Below, piece after piece: positions 9,613 to 17,403 of a stretch of 64,000 nt of DNA. The position numbers and the translations under genes are program-made. The stretch lies in contig DUZW01000001.1 of assembly GCA_013349295.1 (NCBI GenBank), positions 62,001 to 126,000 on the forward strand. Direction: 5' to 3'. The number at the start of each line of letters is the position of its first letter. Position 1 is the stretch's first letter. The stretch comes from Deltaproteobacteria bacterium (lineage in GTDB: Bacteria > Desulfobacterota > Desulfobulbia > Desulfobulbales > Desulfurivibrionaceae). The notes under the pieces are model-generated. The model was not told the origin of the DNA and did not search any database. It was given only the letters and a program-made list of their open reading frames with translations.

Positions 9613-10380
9613 TTATCTGTTCTTCTCCTTTTGAGAGACAGCCGAGGCCTGAATGCTCTCTGCTGACACCAACCCTATCACCGAAGCAAAACGGCCGGTA
9701 ACCTTGTCACGGCGATAGGAAAAATAATTCCCGTCGCAAACCGTACATTTCCCGGCAACCTCGATCTGTTCAATCCGCACCCCGCAGTCGCGGAGTTGAT
9801 CCCGACTGATGGCCCAGAAATCAAAATGATTAGCCCGGGTCTGGTAGGCATGGAAAGCAAGAGGAAGCTCGGTGCGATACTGAATGAATTCCCCGCAGCA
9901 CGGGCCAAGAGACGGACTGATCGCGGCATGAAGCACCGTGGGCCTTGTCCCGTAGGCTGCCCGCATAGCGGCCACGGTTTTGGCGATGATGTTGGCCACG
10001 CTGCCCCGCCAGCCGGAATGGATATTCGCCACGGCCCCATGTTCCGGGTCGTAGAGCATAATCGCCTGACAGTCGGCCTGCTGGATCATCAGACCGACCT
10101 CGGGGATGTTTGTCATCAGGGCATCATACTCCGGATGCTCCTCATCCGCATCCGGCAACCAATCCACCTTCAGAACGCTGTCGCCATGGACCTGCTTTGC
10201 CGATACCAGACGCGGCAAGCCAAGGTGGTCCTTGATCAACGCCCTGTTTTGTATAACCCGCGCCACATCATCGCCGACATGCAGGCCGACATTGCGCGAA
10301 TGATACGGGGCCTCGCTTGCGCCGCCATGCCGCGAGAAACTTGCGCTGGCGACTGACTGCAGATGTGAAAAAAAAATCAT
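9613..10380 (-). CDS. pgeF: PgeF/YfiH family: peptidoglycan editing factor / purine nucleoside phosphorylase-like
   Basis: The 255-residue product shows the laccase-domain (DUF152) signature: QQADCQAIMLYD, NIHSGWRGSVANI and SPSLGPCCGEF, which supply the His/Cys metal site. Family members have been assigned purine-nucleoside cleavage activity and, in E. coli, removal of wrongly incorporated L-Ser from peptidoglycan precursors. It is probably cotranscribed with rsmB. The ATG start has only a weak purine stretch upstream. Confidence 0.88.
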   Translation of the reverse strand: MIFFSHLQSVASASFSRHGGASEAPYHSRNVGLHVGDDVARVIQNRALIKDHLGLPRLVSAKQVHGDSVLKVDWLPDADEEHPEYDALMTNIPEVGLMIQQADCQAIMLYDPEHGAVANIHSGWRGSVANIIAKTVAAMRAAYGTRPTVLHAAISPSLGPCCGEFIQYRTELPLAFHAYQTRANHFDFWAISRDQLRDCGVRIEQIEVAGKCTVCDGNYFSYRRDKVTGRFASVIGLVSAESIQASAVSQKEKNR

Positions 10381-10616
10381 GATAATCTGATCCAGTTACA
10401 ATTTTGTGGCGTAGGAGCTAAGCCATCTATTATTCCACATGCGCCGGAACCTTCTCGGATATCCGCGTTGCCCACGCACGGCATCCTGCACTATTGCCTA
10501 ACAGCACCTGCAGTTAATCTTGACATGACGCACGAAATTACGCTAGGTTAGCATACAGAGAGCATCAATAACTCAGACACCCGCAGGCAAGCCAACCCAA
10601 ACTCAAAGGAGGCCAC

Positions 10617-10997
10617 ATGTCTAAATTCTTGATCATTTTTTCTCTGTCCCTCTTTATTTTCGCGGCACATCCGACAACAGAAGCCGAGGCAGGGCAATTC
10701 GATGGCGTCTGGTATACAGCGGCGATACCCGGAAGCTACTTTATGGTTCGCCAAACCGACGACAACAAGCTGATCCTGACCAGGCTGGCCGACAATGGCA
10801 GTTGGTGGGAGGCGTTTTACGGGGATATGTCCGGAAACTCGGCCACTATCACCACCGTGATAAGCACTGTATCCGCTGGTGTTACCGTGCAATTTTTATC
10901 AACCACCTCGGCCACCGCAGTGGTTAACTACTGCAACCCCTCGTATAATTGCGATCTGCCGGCAGGAGCAACGGTAAATATTTCCCGAATTTTCTGA
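10617..10997 (+). CDS. Small secreted protein of unknown function
   Basis: A 126-residue product with a clear signal peptide (residues 1-24, ending EAEA-G) and a perfect Shine-Dalgarno (AAAGGAGG) 5 nt before the ATG. The mature part is small, beta-rich and Trp/Thr/Ser-rich (GVWYTAAIPGSYFMVRQTDD), with two Cys near the C-terminus (YCNPSYNCDLPAG) that could form a disulfide. I do not recognise the family. It stands alone, divergent from pgeF, and ends just before a terminator. Confidence 0.7.
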   Translation: MSKFLIIFSLSLFIFAAHPTTEAEAGQFDGVWYTAAIPGSYFMVRQTDDNKLILTRLADNGSWWEAFYGDMSGNSATITTVISTVSAGVTVQFLSTTSATAVVNYCNPSYNCDLPAGATVNISRIF

Positions 10998-11019
10998 CAC
11001 AGGAAGGTGTTGCCCTGCG

Positions 11020-11056
11020 GGGGGTGTGATAATTTTTCAACAATCACACCCCCTTT
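11020..11056 (+). terminator. Rho-independent terminator after the small secreted protein
   Basis: Stem GGGGGTGTGA (11020-11029) with TCACACCCCC (11044-11053), followed by a short T-run. The remaining 329 bp up to 11385 show no convincing gene; a 129-codon frame starting at 11007 runs through the hairpin and is rejected. Confidence 0.75.
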
Positions 11057-11385
11057 CATCGGGATTGTGGCACCTCAGCATCTCGCTGGCAGTTCTGTCG
11101 AGGGACGCACGGATATACCGCTTTGCACCGGGTTGCGCTCTATGCCGAGACTGGAAGGAACACAAACCTGTGCCGAAGATGTTCAAAAAGCTCAAGGGAT
11201 AAGCGGGCCAGCCCCACCCAACCAGCGCAGACTGACGCAGATCATCTATGGCATGACGATCTCGAAACGATCCGTTGATGCAGAGCTCGCCACGCCATGG
11301 TTTGACTTAACAAAACAGAAACAGACCTTTTTTACTCCCTTGCCTTATTGCAAATTTCCCCAATCACCTGTCTTCGATACATGTA

Positions 11386-13086
11386 TCACTGGATGATGAA
11401 CGGGACACTGGCATCCACCGTCAGCGGCATGCTGACAGTGGTCGGGATACCGGTGGTTCCCTGAGGAGTGCTCGATACAGTCACCGGCCTGGTAATTGAG
11501 CCGCTAAAACTCGTGGTCGTCATGTCAGGAAGCCCACCTTGCTGATCCAGAGGAATTGTCATATCCATGGTGCCACCGGCCTGCATCCCATCGCTGCTTA
11601 CCGTACTCCACCCTCCGGAAAAACGGAGGGTGTTGCTGGCGAGATCGCCGGAAAGCGTGCCGTCGAATCGGCCGACCGGATCAATGGTGATCGACACCGG
11701 AACAGGATCCAGGGTTATGCCCGGATAAGGCGAAGGGATGGTCACGCTGGTCGTGAAATTGATGACCGGGTCCATCCTGAACGCGCCGCTGTAGGTACCG
11801 GTGATAATCACGCCTGGCCCTACCGGCACGGCGGTCGCTTGCCAGGAGCCTTCGACTACAATATTGGTCGAAAAGTTTTGAGTAATGCCGAGCACGCTCA
11901 CCGGCACCGTGATGGCTTGCGTTCGGTTGAGTGAGCCGGTGAAACGACGATCGGCCGGGAATGTACCCCCTGGAAAAAGCGCCTGATCCGGCAAAATGAT
12001 ATCCAGCGTGACATTAAAATCATAACTGGTGCCATTGCTGGAGATAGCGTTGCCGGTGACCTGCGCCTGCCAATTAAGTGGGCTCAGCATGGTTAAGTGG
12101 ATAGGGCGCGGAGTGGTGTTTATGTTGTCGGTATAAGTGCCGCTCAGGTCCTGGGTGACTGTATCGTAATCAGCCTCAAAGCGGAAGGAGATACCGGAGC
12201 CATCTCTGGTGGCGCCAGCCCCGGAAACGTGGGCGGCAATGTTGCCGGCAGCGTTGGTGATGACTCGGACATCCACGGCCACAGAGGCGTCGTTGGGATC
12301 AATCTGGATGCTGTTGCCGTTAGCATCGGTTGCCGTCCCCTGAAAATTGCCCACCATGGCACCCATCCACTGCTGGTCAAGAGTCGGCGTAGTCTGGGCC
12401 GATCCTGTCTCAATGGTAAGGGAGGTCAGGGTGTGGGCCCGTTCGAAAGAGCGGATAACCAATTTGACCGGCCCGGTATAGGGGTAGTGCTGTTCGTTGA
12501 CCTTGGCCCCGTTATAGTAGAACTTCGCCACATCATTCTCCCAGACTATTTTATACTCTCCGCAGAAAGTGCTGCCGGCGGCTGATGCGCCGCTCACCGG
12601 GCAAATGGCATAGTTCCCACTGTTATTGACAAAAGTGTTCAAGGTACTGCCATAATCCCACCGGGAGGTGAAGCCGAGTTCTTGCTGGATAAGGTACTGT
12701 TGCGAACCACGGATGCCGGTGAAGGCAGGGTTCGCCTTGCCGAGCACGATATTGTTGTAACCGTACTCGGTCACCGGCAGACAACCGGTCCAGGTAAGAG
12801 TCAGGGGAGCGGTAAATTCGTTTACGGTCACAGCCTCGTCGTAATCGCCGGTCACCCCAAGGTTAGCACCTCCTTCGAACCATACATAGTAAGGATTGCC
12901 GTCCTGATCGCTGTCATTTTCATCATAACCCACAGCATCACCGACGGTGAGCGTCCCACTCTGCAAACCAACGGTTCCGTAAGTCTGCCACTGAGTCAAA
13001 TCAAGGAGATTGGTCGTCACCGCTAGCGCACTGGCATACCAGGTCAGAACAACGCTTCCCGTCAGGAACAAGATTCGATGTTTCAT
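11386..13086 (-). CDS. Large secreted beta-rich protein of unknown function
   Basis: From the ATG at 13086 the product is 566 residues. It has a signal peptide (MKHRILFLTGSVVLTWYASALA) and a strong Shine-Dalgarno (ACAGGAGGT). Residues about 25-215 resemble a concanavalin-like jelly-roll sensor domain (WFEGGANLGVTGDYDEAV, VWENDVAKFYYNGAKV), with two Cys pairs. The remainder is Thr/Gly/Pro-rich beta sheet with repeated GTYSGAF / GTLSGDL / GSITRPV patterns. An extracellular binding or surface role is inferred. The open frame runs 23 codons further upstream but lacks a better start. Nothing notable is seen in the 221 bp upstream. Confidence 0.7.
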   Translation of the reverse strand: MKHRILFLTGSVVLTWYASALAVTTNLLDLTQWQTYGTVGLQSGTLTVGDAVGYDENDSDQDGNPYYVWFEGGANLGVTGDYDEAVTVNEFTAPLTLTWTGCLPVTEYGYNNIVLGKANPAFTGIRGSQQYLIQQELGFTSRWDYGSTLNTFVNNSGNYAICPVSGASAAGSTFCGEYKIVWENDVAKFYYNGAKVNEQHYPYTGPVKLVIRSFERAHTLTSLTIETGSAQTTPTLDQQWMGAMVGNFQGTATDANGNSIQIDPNDASVAVDVRVITNAAGNIAAHVSGAGATRDGSGISFRFEADYDTVTQDLSGTYTDNINTTPRPIHLTMLSPLNWQAQVTGNAISSNGTSYDFNVTLDIILPDQALFPGGTFPADRRFTGSLNRTQAITVPVSVLGITQNFSTNIVVEGSWQATAVPVGPGVIITGTYSGAFRMDPVINFTTSVTIPSPYPGITLDPVPVSITIDPVGRFDGTLSGDLASNTLRFSGGWSTVSSDGMQAGGTMDMTIPLDQQGGLPDMTTTSFSGSITRPVTVSSTPQGTTGIPTTVSMPLTVDASVPFIIQ

Positions 13087-13307
13087 TGTATACCTCCTGT
13101 GAATGTCTGTGGTGGGCATGCAAGATTTCGCAGAAAAACGCCATATCATCCTCACAACTTATTGATATATGAGAGCCGAGAAATTTGTCAAACACAAAAA
13201 CTGAAACTCAGCGTTGGCTCAGTGCAGCATCATGTTTGCAGACAGGTTGCCGGCCTGCTGTGGCAAAACGTCACGGACTTCACACCCGACAGACCTTCCA
13301 CGCCGAC

Positions 13308-13811
13308 TCATTGCAGCTTTGCCTGGCCAGACTCAACCGGCGAGGTACTTTCCCGCAACCAGCCCGGCCAAATCTCGATTGGCCATTCGGCTTTAAGGTA
13401 TAACTCATATACGATACTCAACCACTGGCGTAGTGGTGTGGCTGCCAGCATTAGCGAGACCGCGTCTTGACCATCAGCCCCGTAAAACGTCAGGCTGACC
13501 GCCTGCTCCGACTGAACAATATCCACAGACAATACCAACCATGCCGCACTATCGGGACAGGCCAGCACTGGCGCCAGTGGCGCTAACTCGGCCTTGGCGG
13601 CTTGCTGGGCAAAGCCTTGCAAAATCTCAGCGTGTGGCAGATCAGCGTTCTGATTCTCCAGCCAGCGGAGCAGCATCGGCACCAACCGCTGGAGCAACCG
13701 TTGGGTCAACCAGATCACAACCGGCACATCGTTCCCCATCTCGCCGGAGAGCCGGAGACGATCTTCGCTGTCGATATATTCCGTGGTGATGCGTTCAAGG
13801 ACTTGAGTCAT
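13308..13811 (-). CDS. Conserved-looking hypothetical protein downstream of a methyltransferase remnant
   Basis: From ATG 13811 the product is 167 residues. It is mostly helical in the first half (VVIWLTQRLLQRLVPMLLRW), followed by a beta-rich half (SVDIVQSEQAVSLTFYGADG) and a C-terminal helix. The start lies only 4 nt after the stop of the broken methyltransferase, a spacing typical of a coupled operon, so the longer frame to 13847 is disfavoured. I do not recognise the family. With its upstream partner disrupted, it may be silent or read from the transposase promoter. Confidence 0.55.
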   Translation of the reverse strand: MTQVLERITTEYIDSEDRLRLSGEMGNDVPVVIWLTQRLLQRLVPMLLRWLENQNADLPHAEILQGFAQQAAKAELAPLAPVLACPDSAAWLVLSVDIVQSEQAVSLTFYGADGQDAVSLMLAATPLRQWLSIVYELYLKAEWPIEIWPGWLRESTSPVESGQAKLQ

Positions 13812-13815
13812 GCGA

Positions 13816-14163
13816 TTACTCCGGCAAGACCTGTCCAGCCAGGTCATTTCTTGCTTCTTCCGACATTACCCTCTTACTGGCCGCCACCCACAAAGCAAAC
13901 CCTTGAATCCGTTCCTTGCCCGCAATGGTCAGGAATCCGGACGCCCTCAACGCCGCAGTCAATGTATTGAGGTAAAACCGCACTTATTATTCCCGGCAGC
14001 CAGGGATGGGCCATGACCATCGAGTATATCCAACAGAGTAATCGCCCCGGCTGGGGAGTGGCAGGAAAAACCACTCAGCTTGTCTTCGGCAAGCAAGGCA
14101 CACTCTCTCTGGAGGTCAGGGCAGGTCGCCAACAGGAAGCCATCCGGCCGTAATGCTCGCAAG
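13816..14163 (-). pseudogene. 3' remnant of a SAM-dependent methyltransferase, frameshifted
   Basis: In one minus-strand frame the text reads LRPDGFLLATCPDLQRECAL, then LAEDKLSG, SPAGAITLLDILDGHGP and GNNKCGFT. It then continues one frame away as LNTLTAALRASGFLTIAGKE and ends at the stop at 13818-13816. Together this is the C-terminal third of a class I methyltransferase of the type with LRPDGF...TCPDLQ and a GHRP motif. One missing base near 13968 breaks the frame. The 5' two thirds are absent, replaced by the transposase gene. The following hypothetical gene was evidently its operon partner. Confidence 0.8.
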
Positions 14164-15096
14164 GTGGTCCTGCAAAATGCGGTTGTTGCCTTTATGCGAT
14201 TGAATTCGCCCCACAACACTGCTGACGGTGCTGTAATTGCCTATTCGAAAATAGATCCCTGTCTCCACCAAGGTTTTCCTACTGTAACGACGAACCAGAT
14301 AGATGGCAATATCGCGAGGGAGGTTTTCAGAACCGCGTCGTGATGCCTGCAACGTCTGCTTGTCGATCTTGAAATAAGAACAAACTCGGGAGATAATTTC
14401 CTCCGGTTCCGGAGCAACTGCCCGCGATTCCGGAATCTCCGCCTGAAAAGCCAGATGATGGAATTGCTCTTTAATCCAGGCCTTAAAGGCATCTCCACCA
14501 AGCAGCGAGGGCAGCTTTTTCATGGAGTAGAAGCGCGAAATAGCCTCCGGTTCAGCTTGTGAAACAAAATCGAGATATGCGGCTCGTCCCTGTTCTTTTA
14601 CGGTGGAAAGCATCTCGAACAAAAAATCCTTGCACAGCCAATCCCATTCCTTGGCAGAGGAGAGATAGCCGTGGTGGCTGCTGAAAGGATAATCATCCAA
14701 CCGCTTGGCAATACCAGCAGAAAGAGGATTGCGGTGAATATAACGCATCACCTCCAGCAGGTGACTGTCTTCCTCAACCAGAACCGACTTGTATCTGCCC
14801 CGAAACAGCTGACCATCTTTTTTATGAGCCCGATTGAATCGCTGGGTATACACCCCGTTGATATGGCGCATGCACCGCGAGATATTGCCGTCCGGTGTCT
14901 GGAGCAAGAGGTGATAATGGTTCGACATCAGACAGTACGCCGACACTTTGAGATTCCAGGCTTCCGCCGTCTCCATCAACACTTGACCAAAGGATTCGTA
15001 GTCCTCCTGGTTCGTAAATATCTTTTCCTTTCTTCGGCCCCGATTCATCACATGATACCAGGCGCCGGGATATTCAATGCGTAATGGTCTGCTCAT
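14116..15096 (-). CDS. RAYT: REP-associated Y1 (IS200-like) transposase with C-terminal helical domain
   Basis: HUH-type single-strand transposase. From the ATG at 15096 the protein is 326 residues. The metal-binding HUH motif is H60-Y61-H62 (MSNHYHLLLQT), the catalytic tyrosine is Tyr119 (MRYIHRNP), and the N-terminus RPLRIEYPGAWYHVMNRG is typical of the TnpA-REP subfamily. A long C-terminal region (about 230-300, FKIDKQTLQASRRGSENLPR) resembles the DnaA-like DNA-binding tail found in many RAYTs. The last residues (from about GWLPV on) come from reading into the interrupted methyltransferase in another frame. A copy of the GGCAGACTTGACCCCTTT repeat lies 29-58 bp upstream. No classical IS ends were seen. 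Confidence 0.85.
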   Translation of the reverse strand: MSRPLRIEYPGAWYHVMNRGRRKEKIFTNQEDYESFGQVLMETAEAWNLKVSAYCLMSNHYHLLLQTPDGNISRCMRHINGVYTQRFNRAHKKDGQLFRGRYKSVLVEEDSHLLEVMRYIHRNPLSAGIAKRLDDYPFSSHHGYLSSAKEWDWLCKDFLFEMLSTVKEQGRAAYLDFVSQAEPEAISRFYSMKKLPSLLGGDAFKAWIKEQFHHLAFQAEIPESRAVAPEPEEIISRVCSYFKIDKQTLQASRRGSENLPRDIAIYLVRRYSRKTLVETGIYFRIGNYSTVSSVVGRIQSHKGNNRILQDHLASITAGWLPVGDLP

Positions 15097-15124
15097 GATG
15101 ATATTCCTGACATGGCAATACAAT

Positions 15125-15154
15125 AAAAGCCAAAGGCAGACTTGACCCCTTTAT
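15125..15154 (-). repeat. TA-array repeat, copy 1 (upstream of RAYT)
   Basis: About 27-30 bp containing GCCAAAGGCAGACTTGACCC, then CTTTAT (plus-strand sense). The word AAAGG...CCTTT gives it weak dyad symmetry. GCCAAA begins at 15129. Confidence 0.85.
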
Positions 15155-15218
15155 TTCTTTATTCTTTGACTTTATTTCTTGCGGGGTGCACCCTCTGCGA
15201 GGAGACGTAATCAGAGGT

Positions 15219-15482
15219 TTACCGCTTAAGCTGCCTATAAACGTCATCATCATTGCGCTTGCCGATGAGTGCGACTTTCAAGATATCGCCTTCCACTCGG
15301 TATACGATCCGATATTCCCCAATATCAGCACGACGAAATGGATAACCAACCAGCTCCTTTAAATCGTAAGGTAGCGGGTTTTCCATCAAGCTGAACACCT
15401 TATTCGCCACCTGCCTGAACTGCTTCGGTGGTAACTGCTCAAAAAAACCCAAAGCTTTTTTGGTCAAATCCAGCTTAAGCAT
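15219..15482 (-). CDS. RelE/ParE-family toxin, TA module 1
   Basis: An 87-residue RelE-superfamily product (LDLTKKALGFFEQLPPKQF...DLKELVGYPFRRADIGEYRIVY...VALIGKRNDDDVYRQLKR). The family is typically a ribosome-dependent mRNA interferase or gyrase inhibitor. Catalytic-type basic residues near the C-terminus (GKRNDDDVY) are retained and the length is normal, so the gene looks intact. Its start overlaps the antitoxin stop by 8 nt, the usual antitoxin-first arrangement. Confidence 0.88.
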   Translation of the reverse strand: MLKLDLTKKALGFFEQLPPKQFRQVANKVFSLMENPLPYDLKELVGYPFRRADIGEYRIVYRVEGDILKVALIGKRNDDDVYRQLKR

Positions 15483-15717
15483 TATTCTCTTTCAGAAAGG
15501 CCAGACTCTTATCGGTACCAATATAACCTTCCTGTTCTGCCCCAATAGCTTTCTGTGCCCAATATGCATCTTCCAGCTCAGTAAGTCGCTTGTATTCCTC
15601 ATAAGAGATTAACACCGCTGTCTTTCTGCCTGTTTTGTCAACAATCACCGGTTCCACCCTTGAGATATCAAGGTATTTCCCGAACCTGCTTTTTAATTCT
15701 GTAGCTGTAATTTCCAT
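15475..15717 (-). CDS. Phd/YefM-family antitoxin, TA module 1
   Basis: An 80-residue antitoxin. The N-terminal DNA-binding fold (ITATELKSRFGKYLDISRVE...VIVDKTGRKTAVLISYEEYKRL) is followed by an acidic tail (LEDAYWAQKAIG...AFLKEN) that would bind the toxin. A palindromic operator candidate lies 26 bp upstream. Confidence 0.87.
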   Translation of the reverse strand: MEITATELKSRFGKYLDISRVEPVIVDKTGRKTAVLISYEEYKRLTELEDAYWAQKAIGAEQEGYIGTDKSLAFLKENNA

Positions 15718-15742
15718 AATACTACCTCCAGTATAACCAAAA

Positions 15743-15757
15743 TAGCCAATTTGGCTA
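15743..15757. promoter_or_regulatory. Operator candidate of TA module 1
   Basis: Perfect 7-1-7 palindrome TAGCCAA-T-TTGGCTA just upstream of the antitoxin. It sits between a TTGACT-like -35 and a TATTTT-like -10 on the minus strand, where antitoxin binding would give autoregulation. Confidence 0.6.
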
Positions 15758-15815
15758 AAATAGTCAAGATAGGCGACGGATTATACTGAATATGAGATTT
15801 TGACGTGACACGTTT

Positions 15816-15840
15816 GCCAAAGACAAACTTGACCCCTTTC
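15816..15840 (-). repeat. TA-array repeat, copy 2 (between modules 1 and 2)
   Basis: Diverged copy reading GCCAAAGACAAACTTGACCC then CTTTC. It starts exactly 687 bp after copy 1. Confidence 0.8.
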
Positions 15841-15868
15841 TTAGGTAAGTTAGCAGACGACTCGGCGG

Positions 15869-16135
15869 CTAGAGAAGATTGGCATAAACGTCTTTCCGGT
15901 GACCAACTTTAACAATCAAAATGACCACTCTATCGTCATGAATTTCGAAAATAATACGATAATCGCCAGACCGTATTTTGTGGAAATCATTATCCCCTTT
16001 CATCTTGGTCGTGTTGGGTTCCGGTAAATTGTCCCCCAACTCTTCAATTTTCTTCTTAATCCGTATCAGATCCCTCTTGCGGAAGTTCTTCAAGCCCTTC
16101 AGGACAGAAGGCCTAAATTCAATAACGCATATCAT
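15869..16135 (-). CDS. RelE-family toxin, TA module 2
   Basis: An 88-residue RelE-like toxin (IEFRPSVLKGLKNFRKRDLI...KMKGDNDFHKIRSGDYRIIFEIHDD...VILIVKVGHRKDVYANLL). The C-terminal KVGHRKDVY block is the usual catalytic strand and helix. It starts 3 bp after the antitoxin stop. It differs in sequence from the toxins of modules 1 and 3, so the array is not a simple duplication. Confidence 0.9.
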   Translation of the reverse strand: MICVIEFRPSVLKGLKNFRKRDLIRIKKKIEELGDNLPEPNTTKMKGDNDFHKIRSGDYRIIFEIHDDRVVILIVKVGHRKDVYANLL

Positions 16136-16138
16136 GAA

Positions 16139-16390
16139 TTACAGCCCAAGCTGCTTCCAGAATTCCTGAGCAGGAATGTTGCATTCTGGCTCTGCAAGGG
16201 CCTTATATGCATCTTCGATATCGATATAGTCTTCAATTTGCTGAAGCAACTTGAGCTCCTCCATAGAAACCAGGGCGGCGACTCCTTGCCCCCTGCGAGT
16301 CAAGATAACCGGTTCTTTGCCATAGATGACTTTGTTGATAATATCGGAGAAATTCTTCCTGGCTTCTGCTGCAGAAATTGTGATTGTCAT
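16139..16390 (-). CDS. Phd/YefM-family antitoxin, TA module 2
   Basis: An 83-residue Phd-like antitoxin: ISAAEARKNFSDIINKVIYG...EPVILTRRGQGVAALVSMEEL, then an acidic helical toxin-binding tail (EDYIDIEDAYKALAEPE). An excellent AAGGAG Shine-Dalgarno precedes the ATG. A perfect GTAC-containing operator candidate sits at 16406-16422. Confidence 0.88.
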   Translation of the reverse strand: MTITISAAEARKNFSDIINKVIYGKEPVILTRRGQGVAALVSMEELKLLQQIEDYIDIEDAYKALAEPECNIPAQEFWKQLGL

Positions 16391-16405
16391 GCAATGGCTC
16401 CTTTT

Positions 16406-16422
16406 TTGTACATTACGTACAA
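16406..16422. promoter_or_regulatory. Operator candidate of TA module 2
   Basis: Perfect inverted repeat TTGTAC-ATTAC-GTACAA, with a further GTACA half-site at 16426-16430. TGTACA cores are the known binding element of YefM/Phd-type antitoxins. Confidence 0.65.
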
Positions 16423-16501
16423 AACGTACAACTGATACCTCTCTTCGTCAAGGGACAAAATTTTCCATTTCTGTATCGTATTGGAAATTATAAGCCACTA
16501 T

Positions 16502-16529
16502 AGCCAAAGGCAGACTTGACCCCTTTTAT
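16502..16529 (-). repeat. TA-array repeat, copy 3 (between modules 2 and 3)
   Basis: Matches copies 1 and 4 through AAAGGCAGACTTGACCCC and TTTTAT. GCCAAA starts at 16503, again 687 bp from the previous copy. Confidence 0.85.
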
Positions 16530-16559
16530 CTACTTTTTCTGTTTTATTTGCTGGATCAG

Positions 16560-16814
16560 TCAGTAATGATATCGACACTGCACAACGATAATATTATCAT
16601 CCACTACCTTATAAACCAAGCGATGCTCGCGATCGATCCGACGTGACCAGTAGCCGGTCCACTGATGTTTCAGGGGCTCCGGGTCTCCGATACCCTCGAA
16701 TGACAGGCGGGAAATCTCCTTCAACAGCGTGTTGATCCGTTTAAGTCTTTTTCTGTCGATGCTCTGCCAATACAGGTAATCTTCCCAGGCTTTTTCCGCC
16801 CACGAGATGATCAT
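16560..16814 (-). CDS. yoeB: YoeB/Txe-family mRNA interferase toxin, TA module 3
   Basis: An 84-residue toxin with near-canonical YoeB sequence: SWAEKAWEDYLYWQSIDRKR, GDPEPLKHQWTGYWSRRIDR, EHRLVYKVVDD and the C-terminal VVQCRYHY, whose His-Tyr pair is catalytic in YoeB. It cuts mRNA in the ribosomal A site. It overlaps the antitoxin stop by 4 nt. Confidence 0.94.
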   Translation of the reverse strand: MIISWAEKAWEDYLYWQSIDRKRLKRINTLLKEISRLSFEGIGDPEPLKHQWTGYWSRRIDREHRLVYKVVDDNIIVVQCRYHY

Positions 16815-17065
16815 TCGTCAATCAACTCACGCTGGAAAGTTTTACCGGACTCAACTTCAGCAATTGCCTGATTCAGACGGTCAGCATTTTTGGGACTAGC
16901 CATCAAATAGGCAGTTTCTTCATACGCATGGTAATCCTCCAAACTGATGACCACGGCAGGCTTACCGTTTTGCCTGGTGACCAAAACAGGCCGATGATCT
17001 TCGTTCACCTTGTCCAAAATACTGGCAAGGTGGCTACGAAATGCCGAATAGCTTATTGTCTCCAT
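16811..17065 (-). CDS. yefM: YefM-family antitoxin, TA module 3
   Basis: An 84-residue antitoxin with the YefM pattern ISYSAFRSHLASILDKVNED...RPVLVTRQNGKPAVVISLEDY, followed by an acidic tail (ETAYLMASPKNADRLNQAI). A good GGAGGGA Shine-Dalgarno precedes the ATG. Neutralises YoeB and represses the operon. Confidence 0.94.
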   Translation of the reverse strand: METISYSAFRSHLASILDKVNEDHRPVLVTRQNGKPAVVISLEDYHAYEETAYLMASPKNADRLNQAIAEVESGKTFQRELIDE

Positions 17066-17082
17066 TACTTCCCTCCTGCAAA

Positions 17083-17102
17083 TAAGTACTTATAGTTGTA
17101 CA
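17083..17102. promoter_or_regulatory. Operator candidate of yefM-yoeB
   Basis: Palindrome TAAGTACTTA (17083-17092) followed by the YefM-type core TGTACA (17097-17102), directly upstream of the antitoxin start. Confidence 0.6.
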
Positions 17103-17190
17103 TTGACAAGCAGGGGTAGGCAAGAAAAAACAAAAGAAGAAGAGTAAAGGGTTTACACCTCCTTTTCTTTTTTCTCCCATACCAACAAGC

Positions 17191-17220
17191 AAAAGCCAAA
17201 GGCAGACTTGACCCCTTTTA
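17191..17220 (-). repeat. TA-array repeat, copy 4 (upstream end of the array)
   Basis: Identical to copy 1 across AAAAGCCAAAGGCAGACTTG and the following ACCCCTTT; GCCAAA starts at 17194, 691 bp after copy 3. It is followed by a simple TTGTTTTTA-type tract to about 17250. Confidence 0.85.
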
Positions 17221-17403
17221 TTGTTTTTATTGTTTTTATTGTTTTATTGCCTTTTATTGATCATTTTTTCCCCTCTGGATGACGAATTCTTCCTCGTCGG
17301 GCTTTCCGAGATGCTGGTAGGCCCCATCCCCCAAGGGCAGCCAGCGATGGATTTGACTTCGACGACCTTGAGCTCTCCTACAACTCGACCTCAAGGTCGA
17401 TCA
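17221..17403. other. Gene-free junction between the TA array and the glycosylation island
   Basis: It holds a T-rich simple repeat and a perfect 10-bp inverted repeat (CGACCTTGAG at 17363-17372, CTCAAGGTCG at 17390-17399). The repeat lies just beyond the stop of the CmcI-like gene and could act as a weak transcript end; no T-run follows. Confidence 0.4.

Noticed and set aside
11007-11396. 129-codon plus-strand frame after the small secreted protein
   Set aside because: It runs through a terminator hairpin, has no Shine-Dalgarno and overlaps the 3' end of the convergent gene.
15125-17220. Chromosomal integron cassette array
   Set aside because: The regular repeat-TA-repeat pattern is suggestive, but the 27-bp repeat has no attC R'/R'' boxes, no integrase is present, and a RAYT transposase is adjacent instead.
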